A DNA stretch of 64,000 bases from Methylobacterium sp. J-076 (GCF_022829405.1 NZ_JAKSXW010000143.1:124001-188000); one strand, 5' to 3'; numbered from the stretch's first letter, positions 8,040-19,856 are shown. Numbers and translations: made by a program. The notes: generated by a model not told the origin, from the letters alone.

Positions 8040-8996
8040 TTACCCCAGCAGCCGCGCCGCGCCGAAACCGAATCGCCCGAACGCATCGCCGTTGTAGAGG
8101 AGGTACGTGGCCCCGTCGCAGGTGAAGGCGTTCGGGTAGCATTGCATCGCCCCGTCCCACTCGCCCGGCACGCTCGGCAGGCCGAGCATGGCATCGTCCC
8201 GCGTCCACGTGGCGAGGTCGTCCGACCACGCATGGCCGAGCCGGTAGCCCCGCGACGGATCGGTGCGGAAGCCGACCTGCTCGCGGTAGCAGAACACCAT
8301 GTGGTGGCGCCCGTCCCGGTCGAAGACGGTGGGCAGCGCCTGGCATTCGGTGGGGCCGAGGCGGTCGGGCACGATCCGGCGCCCATCCTCCTTCACCCAG
8401 GCGATCCCGTCCGCCGAGGTGGCGTGGCCGATCTTGTAGACCCGCTCGGCCTCCGCGCCGGGCGCGGGCCGGGTCCATTGCGTGCCGAAAATGTACCACA
8501 TGTGGAACCGGCCGCCGATCACCCGCACGATCCCGTCGCCCACGAGGAAGGGCTCGTTCAGGGTGGCCGAGAGCACCGGCCCGGCGCCGTGCCGGGTGAA
8601 GGTGAGGCCGCCGTCTCGGCTGATGGCGAGGCCGATCCCGGTCTCGACCGAGACCGAGACGCGGCGGCTCCATCCGGTCGTGTAGCCGTAGACCGTCCCG
8701 TCATGGGCGAGCACGGTCATCGGGAAGATGCCGTGCTCGTCGAAGGTGCCCAGCCCGCCGGGTTCGATCACCGGGCTCCGGCTGACGCCGAGGACCGCCG
8801 AGAGGTCGCGGGTGAAATCCGCGAAGGCGACGAGGCTGCGGTACTTCCCGTCCGGATCGCGGCTGCGGGTGGAGACGTAGACCCTCACGCGGTCGTCCAG
8901 CACCAGGGCCTGCGGCCCCTGCGCGAACGCGCCGATGCCGAAGGGCAGCGGATGCGCCCGAAGGTCGAAGACGAGGCCGAGCCTGTCCCAGCGCAT
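8040..8996 (-). CDS. Beta-propeller glycosidase-like protein (copy 2)
   Basis: The product has 318 aa and is predicted to form a five-bladed beta-propeller like GH43/GH32/GH130-type glycosidases or phosphorylases. Repeated blades are visible: RVRVYVSTRSRDPDGKYRS, the DEHGIFPMTVLAHDG turn, GLAISRDGGLTFTRHG, IGHATSADGIAWVKEDG and LGHAWSDDLATWTRDD. There is no signal peptide. The ATG at 8996 begins MRWDRLGLVF and lies five bases after the stop of its paralogue, so the two are coupled. Substrate and catalytic residues cannot be fixed from sequence alone. The context with methyltransferases suggests cell-surface glycan metabolism. Confidence 0.75.
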   Translation of the reverse strand: MRWDRLGLVFDLRAHPLPFGIGAFAQGPQALVLDDRVRVYVSTRSRDPDGKYRSLVAFADFTRDLSAVLGVSRSPVIEPGGLGTFDEHGIFPMTVLAHDGTVYGYTTGWSRRVSVSVETGIGLAISRDGGLTFTRHGAGPVLSATLNEPFLVGDGIVRVIGGRFHMWYIFGTQWTRPAPGAEAERVYKIGHATSADGIAWVKEDGRRIVPDRLGPTECQALPTVFDRDGRHHMVFCYREQVGFRTDPSRGYRLGHAWSDDLATWTRDDAMLGLPSVPGEWDGAMQCYPNAFTCDGATYLLYNGDAFGRFGFGAARLLG

Positions 8997-9001
8997 CGGC
9001 G

Positions 9002-9964
9002 TCACCCCATCGGCCCGTCGAGGACGGCGAGGCCGAAGCCGCCGCGCCCGACATCGTTGCCGAGATAGGCGAGGTAGGTCCGGCCATCGACCGTGAAGAC
9101 GTGCGGATAGCTCACCATCTGCGCGTCCCACCCCTCCGCCGAGACGTCGATACCGGCGCGCTCGTCGGCGCGGGTCCATGTCACGAGGTCGTCGCTCCAG
9201 GCGTAGCCGATGCGGTAGCCGCGTTCATGGCCGCGGTAATCGGTGCTGTACCGGTAGCAGAAATGCATGTGGTAGCGCCCGTCCGCGAAGAAGACGTCGG
9301 GGCTCGCCTGCGCCTCGTCGGGCTCGATCCGGGGCGGGATCAGGTCGTGGCCCGCCTTGGTCCAGGTCAGCCCGTCGGGGGAGGTCGCCATGCGGATGCG
9401 ATAGACCGGCTCGGCCCGGCCACCATGCATCGTCCAGCTCCGGCCGGCGATGTAGAACAGATACCACGTGCCGCCGAAGATGCGGACCTTCGGCCCGCTC
9501 ATCACGAAGGGCTCGTCCGGGCCGTAGGGCAGGATCGGCCCCGGCCCCAGCCGCTCGAAGCGCACGCCGCCGTCATGGCTCACGGCGCAGCCGATGGCGG
9601 TGTTGAAGGGCACCGATTCGCAGCGCGTCCAGCCGGCGTAATAGGCCCGCACCTCGTCCCCGTGCCGGATCACCGAGACGGGATAGACGCCGAACTCGTC
9701 GAAGGCGCCGGTCTGCCCCAGGGGCAGGATCGGCGCCTCGGCCACGGCGCGGATCGTGAACAGGTCGGCCCGGTCGAGATCGACATAGGCGCTGTGGCTC
9801 ACGTATTGCCCGGCCGCGTCGGCGGGCGGGCGGCAGGAAAAGTAGATCCGCACCACGTCGCCGCAGATCAGGGCGCTCGGCGCCTGTGCGAATTCCTTCA
9901 GCCAGGGCCGATCCCGGACCGTCATCGGGTCGAAGACCCGGCCGAGCTTGCGCCAATGCGGCAC
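9002..9964 (-). CDS. Beta-propeller glycosidase-like protein (copy 1)
   Basis: The product has 320 aa and is a tandem paralogue of the next gene. Shared blocks are ALICGDVVRIYFSCRPPADA, the DEFGVYPVSVIRHGDEVRAY turn, GCAVSHDGGVRFERLG, RMATSPDGLTWTKAG, HMHFCYRYSTDYRG and IGYAWSDDLVTWTRAD. The repeated SxDGxxW/F Asp-box-like turns point to the GH43/GH32/GH130 propeller superfamily. No signal peptide is seen, so a cytosolic site or export by another route is expected. It is probably the first gene of the minus-strand set running down to 6356. Confidence 0.77.
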   Translation of the reverse strand: MPHWRKLGRVFDPMTVRDRPWLKEFAQAPSALICGDVVRIYFSCRPPADAAGQYVSHSAYVDLDRADLFTIRAVAEAPILPLGQTGAFDEFGVYPVSVIRHGDEVRAYYAGWTRCESVPFNTAIGCAVSHDGGVRFERLGPGPILPYGPDEPFVMSGPKVRIFGGTWYLFYIAGRSWTMHGGRAEPVYRIRMATSPDGLTWTKAGHDLIPPRIEPDEAQASPDVFFADGRYHMHFCYRYSTDYRGHERGYRIGYAWSDDLVTWTRADERAGIDVSAEGWDAQMVSYPHVFTVDGRTYLAYLGNDVGRGGFGLAVLDGPMG

Positions 9965-10077
9965 GTCGTTCCCCCTGTCGCGACGGCGCAGACTACCCGC
10001 GCGGCCCTTGCGGCGGAAGGCGAATGACCGTAAGTAACGGACATCATTTCTGATGGCAGTCGCGAGGCTGCGGTTCG

Positions 10078-10107
10078 GAGTGGGCCCCCGGGCCCGCTCT
10101 TTTTTTT
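10078..10107 (+). terminator. Terminator-like hairpin in the leader of the rimP-nusA-infB operon (possible attenuator)
   Basis: The plus strand has a GC-rich stem, GAGTGGGCC pairing with GGCCCGCTC (one G-T wobble), followed directly by eight T residues, 46 bases before the rimP ATG. On the other strand there is no T-run. No plus-strand gene precedes it, so it is best explained as a leader attenuator of the downstream operon. Confidence 0.6.
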
Positions 10108-10152
10108 GGCCGCGACCTCGCCCCCCGATGCGGGCTCTTGCGCGTAACTCCC

Positions 10153-10923
10153 ATGGCCGAATCTCCCTCCGATCTCACGGAACCACGCCTCGCCGGCGAG
10201 AGCGGCGTCGGCGCGCAGGTGGCGCGGGTCGTCGAGGGCCCGTTGCAGGGCCTCGGCTACCGCCTCGTGCGGGTGAAGGTCTCGGCCCAGAACGGCTGCA
10301 CCGTGCAGATCATGCTGGAGCGGCCGGACGGGACCTGCACCATCGACGATTGCGAGGCGGCGAGCCGCGTCCTGTCGCCGATCCTCGACCTCGACGATCC
10401 GGTGGGTGTGGCCTACCACCTCGAAATGTCCTCGCCGGGGATCGACCGGCCGCTGGTGCGGGTCTCGGACTTCGCCCGCTGGGCCGGCCACGAGGCGAAG
10501 GTCGAACTGGCGGTGCCCCTGGACGGGCGGAAGCGCTTCCGGGGCCTGATCGGCGTGCCGGATGCCGAGGGCAGGACGGTCCCGATCGACCTGCCCGACG
10601 TGAAGGAGGGCCTTCCGAGCCGGATCGTCCTCCCCCTGCGGGACCTCGCCGACGCGCACCTCGTCCTCACGGACGAGCTGGTGCGCGAATCCCTGCGCCG
10701 GGGCGGCCCGCCGGACGAGGGCGACGCGGCGGACGAGACGGATGAGCCCGAGGCCGAGGCGCCCCGCCCCGCGCCGCGCAAGGCCGCCTCACCGAAGGCG
10801 AAGCCGGCGGGCCGGAAGCCGGGGGCCGCGAAACCGGGCGCCGCGAAGCCCGCCCGCGGCGGGCCGAAGCAGCCGGTCCTCACCAAGGCCGCCCGGCTCA
10901 AGGGTCGCGACGAGCCGCTCTGA
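10153..10923 (+). CDS. rimP: Ribosome maturation factor RimP
   Basis: The product has 256 aa and is the 30S assembly factor RimP (YhbC), which acts early in small-subunit maturation in the cytosol. The N-terminal domain holds YRLVRVKVSAQNGCTVQIMLERPDG and the typical EMSSPGIDRPL motif near residue 95; the C-terminal SH3-like domain follows to about residue 185. The last 70 residues form an Ala/Pro/Lys-rich tail absent from most family members. The ATG at 10153 matches the family start. It is the first gene of rimP-nusA-ylxR-infB-rbfA-truB, and the terminator-like hairpin just upstream suggests regulated read-through. Confidence 0.95.
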   Translation: MAESPSDLTEPRLAGESGVGAQVARVVEGPLQGLGYRLVRVKVSAQNGCTVQIMLERPDGTCTIDDCEAASRVLSPILDLDDPVGVAYHLEMSSPGIDRPLVRVSDFARWAGHEAKVELAVPLDGRKRFRGLIGVPDAEGRTVPIDLPDVKEGLPSRIVLPLRDLADAHLVLTDELVRESLRRGGPPDEGDAADETDEPEAEAPRPAPRKAASPKAKPAGRKPGAAKPGAAKPARGGPKQPVLTKAARLKGRDEPL

Positions 10924-10995
10924 GATTGTTTTCGAATCCGGTCCGCGCGCCGAGGGGCGCCGGGCATGATGACCTGTGAAGAAGGACCTGAACCG

Positions 10996-12645
10996 ATGGC
11001 CGTCGTCAGCGCCAACAGGCTCGAACTCCTCCAGATCGCCGACGCGGTCGCCCGCGAGAAAGTGATCGACCGCGGCATCGTCATCGAGGCGATGGAGGAG
11101 GCGATCGCCAAGGCCGCCCGCTCCCGCTACGGCGCGGAGACGGACGTCCACGCCGAGATCGACTCGAAGAGCGGGGCGCTGCGCCTCTCCCGCCACCTGC
11201 TGGTGGTGGAGCAGGTGGAGAACGACGCCCGCGAGATCACCCTCGATCAGGCCCGCCGCTTCAACCCCGGCGCCCTGGTGGGCGACGTGATCTCCGACAC
11301 CCTGCCGCCCTTCGATTTCGGCCGCGTCGCCGCCCAGTCGGCCAAGCAGGTCATCGTCCAGAAGGTCCGCGACGCCGAGCGCGCCCGGATGTTCGACGAG
11401 TACAAGGACCGGATCGGCGAGATCCTCAACGGCGTGGTCAAGCGCGTCGAGTACGGCAACGTCATCGTCGATCTCGGCCGGGGCGAGGGCATCGTCCGCC
11501 GCGACGAGATGATCCCGCGCGAGACCTTCCGCCCCGGCGACCGGATCCGCTCCTACCTGTTCGACGTGCGCGCCGAGGTCCGCGGGCCGCAGATCTTCCT
11601 GTCGCGCTCGCACCCGCAATTCATGGCCAAGCTGTTCGGCCAGGAAGTGCCCGAGATCTACGACGGCATCGTCGAGGTGAAGGCGGTGGCCCGCGATCCG
11701 GGCTCCCGCGCCAAGATCGCGGTGATCTCCCGCGACGGGTCGATCGATCCCGTCGGCGCCTGCGTCGGCATGCGCGGCTCCCGCGTCCAGGCGGTGGTGG
11801 CCGAGCTGCAGGGCGAGAAGATCGACATCATCCCCTGGTCGGAGGATCAGGCGACCTTCATCGTCAACGCCCTCCAGCCCGCCGAGGTGGTGAAGGTGGT
11901 GCTGGACGAGGAGGCCGACCGCATCGAGGTGGTGGTGCCCGACGACCAGCTCTCCCTCGCCATCGGCCGCCGGGGCCAGAACGTGCGGCTCGCCTCGCAG
12001 CTCACCGGCTGGGACATCGACATCCTCACCGAGGCCGAGGAATCCGAGCGGCGCCAGAAGGAGTTCGCCGAGCGGACCCAGATCTTCATGGAAGCCCTCG
12101 ACGTGGACGAGACCGTGGGCCAGCTCCTCGCGGCGGAAGGCTTCCGCTCGGTGGAGGAGATCGCCTTCGTCGAGACCGGAGAATTGTCCAACATCCAGGG
12201 TCTCGATGAGGAGACCGGCGCCGAGATCCAGGCCCGCGCGCAGGATCACCTCGCCCGGATCGAGCAGGAGCACGACGACCGCCGCCGGGAACTCGGCGTT
12301 TCGGACGACCTGCGCGAGCTGGAGGGCATCACCACCCCGATGATGGTCGCCCTCGGCGAGAACGACGTGAAGTCGGTCGAGGATCTGGCCGGCTGCGCCA
12401 CCGACGACCTCGTGGGCTATGTCGAGGGCCGCGGGCCGGAGGCCGTCCGTCATGCAGGCTTCCTCGACGGGTTCGAGCTGTCGCGGGCCGAGGCCGAGGC
12501 GCTGATCATGACCGCCCGCGTCCATGCGGGCTGGATTGAGGCCCCCGCCGAGCCCGAGGAGACGGAAGAGGGGGAAGAGGGCGCCGAGGCCGACGCCGAG
12601 GTGGCCGATTCCTCGCAGGACGAGTCCGCCGAGCAGCGGACCTGA
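10996..12645 (+). CDS. nusA: Transcription termination/antitermination factor NusA
   Basis: The product has 549 aa. NusA binds RNA polymerase and nascent RNA and controls pausing, termination and antitermination. Domains in order are the N-terminal RNAP-binding domain (1-125), S1 (about 135-200, GEILNGVVKRVEYGNVIVDLG), KH1 and KH2 (about 230-350, with CVGMRGSRVQAVVAELQGEKIDII and IGRRGQNVRLAS), then two helical acidic repeats (about 360-510) and an acidic tail. The ATG at 10996 was chosen because the family starts MAVVSANRLEL; a frame open from 10966 adds ten unlikely residues. It lies 72 bases after rimP in the same operon. Confidence 0.97.
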   Translation: MAVVSANRLELLQIADAVAREKVIDRGIVIEAMEEAIAKAARSRYGAETDVHAEIDSKSGALRLSRHLLVVEQVENDAREITLDQARRFNPGALVGDVISDTLPPFDFGRVAAQSAKQVIVQKVRDAERARMFDEYKDRIGEILNGVVKRVEYGNVIVDLGRGEGIVRRDEMIPRETFRPGDRIRSYLFDVRAEVRGPQIFLSRSHPQFMAKLFGQEVPEIYDGIVEVKAVARDPGSRAKIAVISRDGSIDPVGACVGMRGSRVQAVVAELQGEKIDIIPWSEDQATFIVNALQPAEVVKVVLDEEADRIEVVVPDDQLSLAIGRRGQNVRLASQLTGWDIDILTEAEESERRQKEFAERTQIFMEALDVDETVGQLLAAEGFRSVEEIAFVETGELSNIQGLDEETGAEIQARAQDHLARIEQEHDDRRRELGVSDDLRELEGITTPMMVALGENDVKSVEDLAGCATDDLVGYVEGRGPEAVRHAGFLDGFELSRAEAEALIMTARVHAGWIEAPAEPEETEEGEEGAEADAEVADSSQDESAEQRT

Positions 12646-12805
12646 CAGGGGTGAGGCGGGCGCCGATCCATACGCTCGCGGGCGCGCCGCCCTCGCGCGG
12701 GCAGCGGAGCGATCCGGGGACCGGCGACGTCCGCAGACGTCCCGCGTCCCTGGGGCGCCCCTCCGCGTGCGCGATTACGGCAGGGTGCGGAAGGGGTGCC
12801 GCAGC

Positions 12806-13516
12806 ATGACGGTGGCCGTGGACAGCCTCTCCGACCAGGAGCCAGAGATCGGGGATGCCCTCGATTCGGGACCCGACCATGCGGGGCCCGGCCGCCGGGC
12901 GCGGACCCGCACCTGCATCGTCACGCGGGTGGCGCAGGCCCCCGAGGCGATGATCCGCTTCGTCCGCGGGCCGGACGGGACGGTGGTGCCCGACCTGCGC
13001 GCCCGGCTCCCCGGCCGGGGCGCCTGGGTCAGCGCGAGGCGCGACGCCGTGCAGACGGCGCTGCGCAAGAACCTGTTCTCCCGGGCCTTCAAGGGGCCGT
13101 CCCCGGCGGGGGCCGACCTGCCCGACCGAATCGCCGAGGCCCTGCGCGCCGATTTTCGACAGGCCATCGCCCTGGCCAACAAGGCGGGCAACGTCGTGGC
13201 CGGTTTCGGCAAGGTCGAATCGGCCATCGGATCGGATCCGGGGGTCGCGGCGGTGATTCATGCCAGTGAAGCGAGCCCCGACGGCCGCAGAAAGATTGCC
13301 GCCGCCTTGATGCGGCGCCATGGACAAGCCATATCAACCATCCCGATCGTCGATGACTTGTCCGAGGACGAATTGGACATGGCCTTGGGTCGGGATCATG
13401 TGATACACGCTGCGCTCGTCGCAGGAGCCGGAGCTGCCGGCTGCCTGTCACGTTGGCGTCGGCTACGATCTTTCGAGGGCGCCGCCACGGCGACCGAGGA
13501 GCCCGATCCTGTCTGA
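12806..13516 (+). CDS. ylxR: YlxR (DUF448) RNA-binding protein fused to an L7Ae-like domain
   Basis: The product has 236 aa. Residues about 30-100 form the YlxR domain, with RTCIVTRV, RFVRGPDGTVVPDLRARLPGRG and the ALRKNLFSRAFK segment. Residues about 115-200 (FRQAIALANKAGNVVAGFGKVESAI ... AAVIHASEASPDGRRKI) resemble a ribosomal L7Ae/L30e-type RNA-binding fold. The fused form between nusA and infB is usual in alphaproteobacteria. I chose the ATG at 12806; the longer frame from 12524 overlaps nusA and is not protein-like. It is probably an RNA-binding accessory of transcription or translation. Confidence 0.9.
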   Translation: MTVAVDSLSDQEPEIGDALDSGPDHAGPGRRARTRTCIVTRVAQAPEAMIRFVRGPDGTVVPDLRARLPGRGAWVSARRDAVQTALRKNLFSRAFKGPSPAGADLPDRIAEALRADFRQAIALANKAGNVVAGFGKVESAIGSDPGVAAVIHASEASPDGRRKIAAALMRRHGQAISTIPIVDDLSEDELDMALGRDHVIHAALVAGAGAAGCLSRWRRLRSFEGAATATEEPDPV

Positions 13517-13625
13517 CGCGGCGGGATCTTACGAGCCCCACGAGACGACACGAGTTTGACTGCGCATCCGGTGCCGCCGGGGTGCAGTCCACGGTACGAA
13601 TGGTAACCCCCAGGGTTCTGACTGG

Positions 13626-16655
<3,030 letters not shown>

Positions 16656-16682
16656 TCGTCCGGACGGACCGTCCGGACAGGG

Positions 16683-16720
16683 CGGCCGCGGCACCCGCCG
16701 CGGCCGTTTTTCTTTTCTTG
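16683..16720 (+). terminator. Rho-independent terminator after infB
   Basis: A perfect 10-bp stem, CGGCCGCGGC / GCCGCGGCCG with an ACCC loop, is followed by TTTTTCTTTTCTT. It lies 28 bases past the infB stop and before rbfA, so rbfA and truB need read-through or their own promoter. Confidence 0.88.
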
Positions 16721-16763
16721 GAGGCAGGGTCCGCCCATGCGGCAGCGGCCCTAGCGCGGGACC

Positions 16764-17180
16764 ATGGCGCAGAAACCCACAACGACCGGCCCCTCCCAGC
16801 GCCAGCAGCGCGTCGCGGAACTGATTCGCCACGCGCTGGCCGAGGTGCTGCAGCGGGGCGACATCCAGGATCCGGTGCTCGGCTCGCACGTGGTGACCGT
16901 GCCCGAGGTGCGGATGTCACCGGACCTCAAGCTCGCCACGGCTTACATCATGCCCCTCGGCGGCCAGGACGAGGCGCCCGTGATCGCGGCCCTGGAGCGG
17001 CACCGGAAGGTGCTGCGCCAGGAGGTGGCCCGCCGGGTGAACCTGAAATACGCCCCGGAGCTGCGCTTCCGCCGGGACGAGACCTTCGACGAGGCTGCCC
17101 GGATCGACCGGCTCCTGCGCGACGAGCGTGTCCGCCGGGACCTGGACCCGGACGAAACGGATCAGGACGCCGATCATTGA
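16764..17180 (+). CDS. rbfA: Ribosome-binding factor A
   Basis: The product has 138 aa. RbfA binds the 30S subunit near helix 1 of 16S rRNA and helps its late maturation. The KH-like fold shows RQQRVAELIRHALAEVLQRGDI at the N-terminus, VTVPEVRMSPDLKLATAYIMPLGG in the middle, and LKYAPELRFRRDETFDEAARIDRLL near the end, all typical of the family. It lies just after the infB terminator, between infB and truB as in most bacteria. Confidence 0.95.
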   Translation: MAQKPTTTGPSQRQQRVAELIRHALAEVLQRGDIQDPVLGSHVVTVPEVRMSPDLKLATAYIMPLGGQDEAPVIAALERHRKVLRQEVARRVNLKYAPELRFRRDETFDEAARIDRLLRDERVRRDLDPDETDQDADH

Positions 17181-17267
17181 TCCGGTGACCCCGGGGGGCT
17201 GGCCCCTCCGGCGGGATGTCTGGGCGCCATGCCGGGAATCCCTCGCAGGGCTCCGTCCCTGCACGCG

Positions 17268-17287
17268 CAAAAGGACCTGTCCTTTTG
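17268..17287. promoter_or_regulatory. Perfect palindrome in the rbfA-truB gap
   Basis: The sequence CAAAAGGACCTGTCCTTTTG has 9-base arms with a two-base centre and lies 38 bases before the truB ATG. A second inverted repeat, GCAGGG and CCCTGC, lies just upstream at about 17245-17262. It could be an operator or an RNA hairpin in the leader. On the plus strand the 3' arm ends in TTTT, but the stem is too short to call a terminator. Confidence 0.4.
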
Positions 17288-17324
17288 AAACCTGTATCGA
17301 TCACGCTCTAGGGCACAGAGGGAC

Positions 17325-18347
17325 ATGACGGTTTCCACCGACGATCACGCGCAGCCGCCGCCGGCCGGCCTGCCGGGCGAGACCCACGGCCAGGAGAGCC
17401 GTCGTCCCCAGGCCCGCGGCCCCCGGCCGGATCGCCCCAAGCGCAAGGACGTGTCCGGCTGGGTGATCCTCGACAAGCATGTCGGCATGACCTCGACTCA
17501 CGCCGTGGCGGTGGTGAAGCGCGCCTTCAACGCCAAGAAGGCCGGCCACGCCGGCACCCTCGATCCCCTGGCCTCCGGCATCCTGCCCATCGCCCTGGGT
17601 GAGGCGACCAAGACGGTCCCCTTCGTCATGGACGGCCGCAAGGCCTACCGCTTCACCGTGTCGTGGGGTGTCGAGACCGACACGGACGACGCCGAGGGGC
17701 GCCCGGTCGCCACCAGCGACGCCCGGCCCGGGCGTGAGGCGGTGGAGGCGGCGCTGCCGGCCTTCGTCGGCGCCATCGAGCAGGTGCCGCCGCGCTACTC
17801 GGCGATCAAGATCCAGGGCGAGCGGGCCTACGACCTCGCCCGCGACGGCGAGATGGTGGAACTCGTGGCCCGCCCCGTCCAGATCGACCGGCTGGAGGTG
17901 GTGTCCCACGACGACGGGCAGACCGTCATCGAGGCCGAGTGCGGCAAGGGCACCTATGTCCGCGCGCTCGCCCGCGACCTCGGGCGGATGCTCGGCTGCT
18001 ACGGCCACGTCGCCGCCCTGCGGCGCACCCGGGTCGGGCCGTTCGCCGAAGCGGAGTCCTGCGGGGTGGCCACCCTCACCGACGACGGGCCGGAGGCGGC
18101 CCTCGCCCACCTGCGCCCGGTGGAGACCGCCCTCGACGCCATCCCCGGCGTCGCCGTCTCCCGCGACATGGGCCTGCGCCTCATGCGCGGCCAGCCGGTG
18201 ATCCTGCGCGGGCGGGACGCGCCGGTCTCGGGCAAGGCGTTCGCCACCTGCTCCGGCATCCTCGTGGCGGTGGGCGACGTGGAGCGGGGCGAACTGGTGC
18301 CGCACCGGGTCTTCCACCTCGGCGGCACGGCCCCCGGCCGGGCCTGA
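17325..18347 (+). CDS. truB: tRNA pseudouridine-55 synthase TruB
   Basis: The product has 340 aa. It converts U55 to pseudouridine in the T-loop of tRNAs. The catalytic aspartate is Asp80 in KKAGHAGTLDPLASGILPI. Other family blocks are GEATKTVPFVMDGRKAYRF, VGAIEQVPPRYSAIKIQGERAYDLAR and ECGKGTYVRALARDLG. The C-terminal PUA-like part follows from about residue 240. The first 42 residues are a polar Pro/Arg-rich extension. The usual downstream rpsO is not here; instead a flavoprotein gene follows after 70 bases. Confidence 0.96.
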   Translation: MTVSTDDHAQPPPAGLPGETHGQESRRPQARGPRPDRPKRKDVSGWVILDKHVGMTSTHAVAVVKRAFNAKKAGHAGTLDPLASGILPIALGEATKTVPFVMDGRKAYRFTVSWGVETDTDDAEGRPVATSDARPGREAVEAALPAFVGAIEQVPPRYSAIKIQGERAYDLARDGEMVELVARPVQIDRLEVVSHDDGQTVIEAECGKGTYVRALARDLGRMLGCYGHVAALRRTRVGPFAEAESCGVATLTDDGPEAALAHLRPVETALDAIPGVAVSRDMGLRLMRGQPVILRGRDAPVSGKAFATCSGILVAVGDVERGELVPHRVFHLGGTAPGRA

Positions 18348-18417
18348 GGCGCGTCGGCGCACCCGGAACGAACGTTTTCCCGCCCTGTTGGCCCCCGGAT
18401 CGAGTCCGGGGGGTGGG

Positions 18418-19821
18418 ATGCTGGAACGCGTGTGCGACGTGGCGGTGATCGGCGCGGGAACGGCCGGTCTCGCCGCGTACCGGGCCGCCAGGGATGCGGG
18501 GGCGCAGGCCGTCCTCATCGAGCGTGGCCCCGGCGGCACCACCTGTGCCCGCGTCGGCTGCATGCCCTCCAAGCTGCTGATCGCCGCCGCCGAAGCCGCC
18601 CACAAGGCACGTCACGCCGACCTGTTCGGCATCCGGATCGGGTCGATGGCGGTCGATGGCGGGGCCGTCCTCGACCGGGTGCGCCGTGAGCGCGACCGCT
18701 TCGTGGGATCCGTGCTGGAGGGCGTGGACAAGATCCCCGGGGACGACCGCCTCGTGGGTGAAGCCCGCTTCGTCGATGGCCGCACCCTCGAGATCGAGGG
18801 GTCGACCCGCCTGCGATTCGGCGCCGCCGTGATCGCCATCGGGTCCAGCCCCGCCGTGCCGGCGCCCCTGAAGGGCCTGGGCGACCGCCTGCTCACCACA
18901 GACACGCTGTTCGAGATCCCCGCCCTGCCGGCCTCCCTGGCCATCCTCGGCCTCGGCGCCGTGGGGGTCGAGCTGGCCCAGGCGATGGCCCGCCTGGGTG
19001 TCCGGGTCACCGCGTTCGATTCCGGCGGGACCATCGCCGGGCTGACGCATCCGGACCTCGTCCGCGAGGCGGCGGAGATCCTGGGGGAGGAGTTCACCCT
19101 GCATCTCGGCGCCCGGATCGAGGGGGCGGAGCGCGCGGGCGAGGGCGTCCGGCTGGACTGGACCGACGGGGAGGGGCGAACTCACGCCACGCAGGCCGAC
19201 TGCGTCCTCTCGGCGGCGGGCCGCCCCCCGAACGTGCGCGGTCTCGGCCTGGAGGCCACCGGCCTCGCCCTGGACGAGGACGGCCTGCCCGATTTCGACC
19301 GCCGGAGCCTCGTCTGCCGGGGGGCGCCGATCCTCATCGCCGGGGATGCCAACGCCTGGCGCCCGGTCCTGCACGAGGCGAGCCGCCAGGGGGGCATCGC
19401 CGGACGGAACGCCGCCGCCCTGGCGGCGGGGGGCAGCGTGGAGACGCCCGCGCCCTGGCCGGCCCTGGCGATGGTCTTCACCCATCCCCAGGCCGCGGCG
19501 ATCGGTGAGCCCTACGATCCCGACGCAACCGGCCGGATCGGGGCACAGATGGATTTCGCCGATCAGGGGCGCGCGCGCACGGAGGGGGTCAATCGCGGCG
19601 GGATCCGCCTGTGGGCGGCGCCCGATGGCCGCCTGCTCGGCGGAGAGATGCTGGGACCTGCGGTCGAGCATCTCGCGCAGATCGTATCCAACGCCCTGCG
19701 CGATGGGCTGACCGTCCAGGCCATGCAGGACAGGCCAGTCTACCATCCGACCGTAGAGGAAGGCCTCTACACCGCATTGTCAGGAATGATACAAAAAACC
19801 AGTGATGCGAACGGAAATTGA
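18418..19821 (+). CDS. FAD-dependent dithiol-disulfide oxidoreductase (dihydrolipoyl-dehydrogenase-like)
   Basis: The product has 467 aa and belongs to pyridine nucleotide-disulfide oxidoreductase family I. The FAD site is AVIGAGTAGLAAYRAA. The redox-active cysteines are in TTCARVGCMPSKLL (Cys-x4-Cys). The NAD(P) site is ILGLGAVGVELAQAMARLG near residue 180. The second FAD site, ILIAGDANAWRP, is near 305, and the C-terminal catalytic His-Glu pair is in YHPTVEEGL. I chose the ATG at 18418. The gene is not in a 2-oxoacid dehydrogenase operon; 72 bases later begins a bacteriophytochrome gene. Its substrate is open: lipoamide, another disulfide, or electron supply to the neighbouring heme oxygenase. 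Confidence 0.88.
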   Translation: MLERVCDVAVIGAGTAGLAAYRAARDAGAQAVLIERGPGGTTCARVGCMPSKLLIAAAEAAHKARHADLFGIRIGSMAVDGGAVLDRVRRERDRFVGSVLEGVDKIPGDDRLVGEARFVDGRTLEIEGSTRLRFGAAVIAIGSSPAVPAPLKGLGDRLLTTDTLFEIPALPASLAILGLGAVGVELAQAMARLGVRVTAFDSGGTIAGLTHPDLVREAAEILGEEFTLHLGARIEGAERAGEGVRLDWTDGEGRTHATQADCVLSAAGRPPNVRGLGLEATGLALDEDGLPDFDRRSLVCRGAPILIAGDANAWRPVLHEASRQGGIAGRNAAALAAGGSVETPAPWPALAMVFTHPQAAAIGEPYDPDATGRIGAQMDFADQGRARTEGVNRGGIRLWAAPDGRLLGGEMLGPAVEHLAQIVSNALRDGLTVQAMQDRPVYHPTVEEGLYTALSGMIQKTSDANGN

Positions 19822-19856
19822 ACGACGCTCCCGAACAAGGAAAGAAACAACCGGCT

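Noticed and set aside
18418..19821. Mercuric reductase or glutathione reductase
   Set aside because: There is no heavy-metal-binding N-terminal domain or C-terminal vicinal cysteine pair for MerA, and the redox motif and C-terminal HPTVEE fit the dihydrolipoyl-dehydrogenase-like group better.
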